DNA from: Anaeramoeba flamelloides
Taxonomy: Eukaryota > Metamonada > Anaeramoebidae
NCBI GenBank assembly: GCA_027625915.1
Contig: JANTQA010000016.1
Coordinates: 129,001 to 193,000 of the forward strand
DNA: 64,000 nt
Direction: 5' to 3'
In this document: positions 59,746 to 64,000 of the stretch, piece by piece
Layout of the letters: every line of letters starts with the position of its first letter
Position numbering within the stretch: position 1 is the first letter of the stretch
Program-made: the position numbers and the translations under genes
Notes under the pieces: generated by a model
Seen by the model: only the letters and a program-made list of their open reading frames with translations
Databases searched by the model: none
What the model was told of the DNA's origin: nothing

Positions 59746-60704
59746 TCAAACAAACTAAAGTTTTAATTAAGGAACAAGCTAAAAAATGAAAAAAAATAAT
59801 TAATTTGAGCCACCCTCTCGTGTCTATTACTCTGTTATGCTCTTGATCAAATTTTTGGATTCCTTTTATTGTAAATTTTGATAATTTTTTTCTGCTTATT
59901 TGTCTTTTTTAACGACTATTTATTCAATTGAAAATTTATTGATTTATGGGTTCAAGAAAGGGTTTTAGAATTGATAGTTTTCATAAAAATTTAATTCTGG
60001 TAGATCTGAGAAGGGGAAATGAATTCTGTTTTCAAAATAGGAAATTTCCTCATACCAAAAAACCATAAAGACTATTGGAAAAAAATTACTTGCAAAAATT
60101 ACTAGCAATGGGAAAATTTCACGAACCTTTTATACTTCTTAGAATTTTCCATTACTTTTTTGTGATTCTTTTGTTCAAATAATGCGTGTTGAAACGTTTA
60201 ATCCGTGTTTCAAAATAACAAGTTTGTTTTTTTGTTATATGCAACCTATTCATCAACCAATGAAAGAAACCAACAATAAACGGTAATTAAATATGGTATT
60301 AGTTTCTTAAAGTTCTAGTATTCAAATAGAAATTATAAAAATGAAGGATCAAATTGCAAAATTTTTCTCAAAAAATAGAGTTAATTTTATAAATCATTTT
60401 TGCATTTCAAAAAACAAAAAATTCAAAACAATTATGAAAAATTTTAAACTATTTGCATTAATAATTTAAATTTTACTCAAAATATCAAGGAATTTTTACT
60501 TTCAAAATTGATTTGAACTTAGTTATACTTTTGAATAGTTTATTGGATGTTGCCTTGGAATAAGAAGAAAAAAAAAGCTCAGATTATATTTTGAAACTTG
60601 GGTTACATACCTTGTGAAGGCATTTAATGAAATCTCGGTAATAAACAATAGATCAATCAAAGTAAAGCTTATACCAAAAAGACAGTATAGTAGTGAAAAA
60701 AATC
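59746..60704. other. 5' flank of the RCC1-BTB gene
   Basis: Contains the presumed promoter of the minus-strand gene; no motif can be singled out. At 60611-60711 (minus) an open stretch, GFFSLLYCLFGISFTLIDLL, ends at a consensus donor AAG|GTATGT at 60610. It may be part of an unrecognised small spliced gene or a dead copy. Confidence 0.4.
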
Positions 60705-61050
60705 CCTCCAAGATTTTAAATTATTAATTTTAGGAAAATCGTTGTGAAATTTCAAATATTTTCAATCAAATCCTTTTTATAAATTTCCAATTTTTTTATG
60801 AACTAAGTAATAAACCTACCAAAAGTTCATTAAAGTGGGGTTTCTTTGGAATATTCATTTAATTGTTTGATAGAATAAGTAGATCAACTTTTTTTTGAAA
60901 AAACCTTGTAGTTTTTATAGAGTTTTGCTCAGAATTTTGAAACTGATATTTTTTTCTTCTTTTTTTGATTGTTTGTTATTGTTTTGAATATGTGTAATTT
61001 AATTTATCGTCATTCTAATAAGTGATGAATTATAATTTACAAAGTTTGGT
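60705..61050 (-). repeat. Inverted duplication, right arm
   Basis: Reverse complement of 58619-58970. The copies are diverged (roughly four in five bases agree by eye), so the duplication is not recent and is not an assembly foldback artefact. Confidence 0.85.
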
Positions 61051-62295
61051 TCTTATATAAAAGAATTTATTCCGCAATCACACAACTCTTTCAGAAGACT
61101 AACAAAGAAAAACTCTTTTTCTAGATTATTTTTATTTCAAATATTTTTTTTCGAGACATACTCAATATTTTTAAAACTACTAAACTTTTTTAGAAATTTT
61201 TTCAACATTTAGCCTTTTCAATGTGGTTTAATTTTTTTTAAAAAAAGTTGGTTTTCCACTTTAACCTCTAAACCATATTTAATGTCCAATTAATCTCTTT
61301 TTTAAAAAAGTAAAATTTCAAAAAGTTTTAATTCTGGAAAAATCCTCACAAGATTAAATATTTAAAATTCAACAAAAAAAATAAAGAAGACCTCATTTTT
61401 TTAAAATAGCTGTCTTTATTCTTTTAAAATTCTATTGGGGATGAGGAACTCTTTAGAAAACAATTTTTATAAAATAATCTTTTTTGAATTTCCAAAAGAT
61501 ATTAAAATGTGAACAGATTTATTTTTGAAATGTAATCTATGAAGAATTTCAAAATAAAGTCAAAAAATAATCTCTAATGTAAAAGTTTATTCAGGCTTCT
61601 TCGAGGGGTAAAAACAAATCCTAGATCTTTGGATTTTTTCTTAAAGATTGAGAAAAAAAAAAATTAAAAAAAGATCATGATGATGAAAATTAAAGTTTAT
61701 CCGATTTCTAATTTAAATCTCAGTAAAGGAAAAGATGAGTAGATAGGAGTGAAATTTAGCAAAATTTTGTTCTGATTGAAGTCTTGGGATAAGACAACTA
61801 TCGATGTATTCAAAAAAAATCAAATGTTTGCCTTATATTAAACTTTGAAAAAGCTAAGAACTTTAATTGAAAACAATAACTCAAATAAAATCAATAAAGA
61901 AAGAGTAATACATGATAACAAGAATGAAAATGATTTTTTGTTTGTTTGAAATCAACCAAAAAATAAATTTCAAACAGGGTTGAAATAAATTACATGGGCA
62001 CGAATTTACAATTCTTAATCTTGGAAAAAAAGATTCTACTATAGGAGGTTTAGAGTTGTGATTATGGGTAAAGTTGATTTTCATTAAATTCTCTGTTTTT
62101 TTTTTCATCATCAGCGAATAAAAGTAAAAAAGTCTCAATCTTAACTTGTTCAAAATCTTGAAAAAGAATTAAAGTTAGAAGTGACTCAAAATGTAAACTC
62201 AAGCTGAACAAACCTGAATAGATTCTTGAAAAAGATAATCCAAAAAAAAAACAATCATTTATTTTTCAAATCATAGCCAAAAAAAATTCAACAAA
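61051..62295. other. Spacer upstream of the methyltransferase
   Basis: No supported gene; the minus ORF at 61881-62153 is compositionally random. No known repeat family. Confidence 0.5.
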
Positions 62296-62979
62296 ATGTC
62301 AAGAACCAAAATAACACGAGAATTTTTTAACCAAGTCTCACAAAAATGGGACAATGTCCAGCTGATCAAATTAGGGAATATGCTCTCTGCAATTTTTAAT
62401 AAAAACATCAATGGGCTGTTCACCAAGGAGAAGTTGACTGTCTTAGATTTTGGAGCTGGTACCTTAACGACTTGCATACCATTAGTTCTTAATAATGATC
62501 GCATCGAGAAACTTTATGCTGTTGACATTTCAGAAAAAATGCTTGAAAAGGGGAAGAAAAAGCTTGAGGATCTTAAAAACACTGAATTTAGTGACCGATT
62601 TGAATTAAAGGCCATTGATCTTACAACAGAAACAGAATTTCCTGAAAAAGTTGATGTGGTTGTGTCTTCAATGGCGTTTCATCACCTCAAGGAACCAAAA
62701 AAGATGCTCAAGGTTCTAAAATCACTTTTAAAGGAAAACGGATGCATAATGTTTGTAGACTATACACTGACCGAAACCTCTTATTATTTTCACCCTGTCC
62801 AATTAAGAGAAGAAGTTCATGCCGGCTTTGAAACAGAAAAGGTTCTCGAATGGCTCAAAGAACTTGATGGCCAAAAACATTCTTGCGAAACATTCTTTCA
62901 CTTTGAAAAGCCAAATAATGTTGAAAATGAGCCTCAGGTCATAGAATTTGATTTGTTTCTTGCTCTTGCTAAATTCTAA
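62296..62979 (+). CDS. Class I SAM-dependent methyltransferase
   Basis: 227 residues, ATG after ACAAA, TAA stop, single exon, no low-complexity insertions. The SAM-binding motif I is VLDFGAGT (about 55-62). The acidic end of strand 2 is YAVDISEKML (about 74-83). The IDLTTETEFPEKVDVVVSSM segment with AFHHL (motif IV and post-IV) is at about 107-131, then MFVDYT. This is the Methyltransf_11/25 fold with full-length core. It resembles small-molecule methyltransferases, but the substrate cannot be told. It lacks a targeting peptide, so is probably cytosolic. Its base composition is more balanced than the flanks and it lacks the Asn/Lys runs of other genes, which could mean strong constraint or acquisition from bacteria. 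Confidence 0.88.
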   Translation: MSRTKITREFFNQVSQKWDNVQLIKLGNMLSAIFNKNINGLFTKEKLTVLDFGAGTLTTCIPLVLNNDRIEKLYAVDISEKMLEKGKKKLEDLKNTEFSDRFELKAIDLTTETEFPEKVDVVVSSMAFHHLKEPKKMLKVLKSLLKENGCIMFVDYTLTETSYYFHPVQLREEVHAGFETEKVLEWLKELDGQKHSCETFFHFEKPNNVENEPQVIEFDLFLALAKF

Positions 62980-63839
62980 TTCCAAAAACCCCCAATTATC
63001 ATTTTCAAATAAGCAAAACTTTCACTTTTCAAATTACTTTTTTTCTCGTTTTTTTCATTTTATTTCACAAGAATGTCTTACTTTTTCCATACATATTTTT
63101 GTTTGAATTTTAAACAAAATATCCTTTGAATCTTTCCCAAGTTCTTTTTTCAATAAATTCAGAATCCCTAAACACTTTTTTTAAATATTATATTTTGATT
63201 ATAATTTTGAACAAGAAATTTGTTCACTTAAGGAATACTTTTTTTTTTGGGGGGGGGGGGGGGATTGTTAATAATAATTTTCTTGAAAGAGATTTACATC
63301 ATCTCATTTAAATTTACAAATTGCGAATTTCTTGTTTAATAAAATTTGAAATTTTCTCAATTATTTTATAAAATTTTCACCTTTATTAAGCCCTAACTTG
63401 ATTTTTAAAATTTCTTTATTTCGATTTTAGATCTATCAGCACAATACAATACCCTTGTCGTTCACGATCTTTTTTTATAGAGTTACTTTTGCAATTTGGA
63501 AATGTTTGCAAAATTGAACTTGTACTTGAAAATCTGTTGAAGTACTTTTTTATTGAAGAAATTTCATTTCAAAAATTAGAATTTTTATATTTTTTTTTTT
63601 TTGAGTTAATGTGTTTTTAACTTTAGTGCTCTTTGATTTTTTTATCCCAATTTCTGAATGAACAGTTCTTTTTGTAAAGTAAATGTATAATAACATAATG
63701 TTGATCACCCTTCCATAGTCAAAATTTAGTCCTTAAAATTTATGTTTTATGCTTTAAAAATTGTTTTCGTTTTGAAAATTGTAAAAATTAGAAAAGTTTT
63801 TTTTCCAAAATATGTTTTAAAAAATTAGTATAAAAAATT
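62980..63839. other. 3' flank of the methyltransferase, G-15 run
   Basis: A T-tract followed by 15 consecutive G residues at 63249-63263. AATAAA-like sequence near 63150 may serve polyadenylation. A segment near 63500-63540 resembles 31890-31925. No gene. Confidence 0.5.
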
Positions 63840-63985
63840 AAAATTGAAAATTTGAAGTTAGATAAAATTAGTACTTTAATTAACGTTTCACCGCACTCAT
63901 ATGAAAAAAATAAAAATGAAAATTCCAAGTTCGACAAAATTATTACTTCAATTATCATTTCCTCCTTGCTAATACAGTTTATTCA
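63840..63985 (+). repeat. Two-unit tandem repeat, about 73 bp
   Basis: AAAATTTGAAGTTAGATAAAA, TTAGTACTTTAATTAACGTTTC and CACCGCACTCATA (63848-63902) are echoed by AAAATTCCAAGTTCGACAAAA, TTATTACTTCAATTATCATTTC and CTCCTTGCTAATA (63920-63977). Diverged tandem duplication near the window edge; more units may lie beyond it. Confidence 0.7.
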
Positions 63986-64000
63986 CGGTATAATCAACAT

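Overview
This is a very AT-rich eukaryotic nuclear window with spliceosomal introns, long gene-poor spacers and many decayed transposable elements. Genes carry low-complexity tracts of two kinds: Lys/Glu runs (EKEKE type) and poly-Asn from AAT triplets. Together with a two-BTB RCC1 protein, a BEACH/FYVE-like protein and TE-swollen introns, this suggests a free-living amoeboid protist. Anaeramoebae (Metamonada) is my best guess from knowledge of such genomes, not something the sequence proves; a dictyostelid-like amoeba fits less well because introns here reach 2-2.7 kb. Every annotated gene ends in TAA.

Layout. 1-3.1 kb: repeats, including a Tc1/mariner-like MITE. 3.1-3.9 kb: a small charged protein of unknown function (+). 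3.9-8.3 kb: spacer with a cluster of palindromes. 8.3-10.0 kb: a Myb/SANT protein resembling GON4L (-). 10-14 kb: a 196-bp MITE with TA flanks, a dead LINE with reverse transcriptase and zinc-knuckle remnants, and a second Tc1-like MITE. 14.2-15.9 kb: an unknown helical protein (-). 15.9-21.4 kb: more MITEs, a second LINE relic and a foldback element. 21.5-27.5 kb: a 2000-residue helical protein in one exon (-). 27.5-32.7 kb: repeat-bearing spacer. 32.7-46.7 kb: the main gene, a roughly 3300-residue ALFY/WDFY3-like protein (+) with a 2.7-kb intron, a short uncertain junction and a 1.2-kb intron holding a MITE. 46.7-51 kb: transposon relics including a Tc1 transposase tail. 51-53.2 kb: a KICS2 (C12orf66)-like protein (-). 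55.7-59.7 kb: an RCC1 protein with two BTB domains (-) split by a 2-kb intron full of repeats. 62.3-63.0 kb: a class I methyltransferase (+).

How the genes relate. There is no operon logic. Two genes touch related cell biology by homology: ALFY-like proteins act in selective autophagy, and KICS2 belongs to the KICSTOR complex that restrains TORC1. Their proximity is probably chance. The most rewarding part is the TE landscape: four copies of a 530-550 bp Tc1-like MITE, four copies of a LINE 3' end, three or four copies of a 200-bp MITE, foldback elements next to two of the LINE truncations, and a 350-bp inverted duplication around exon 1 of the RCC1 gene. I found no convincing tRNA, rRNA, CRISPR or prokaryote-type system.
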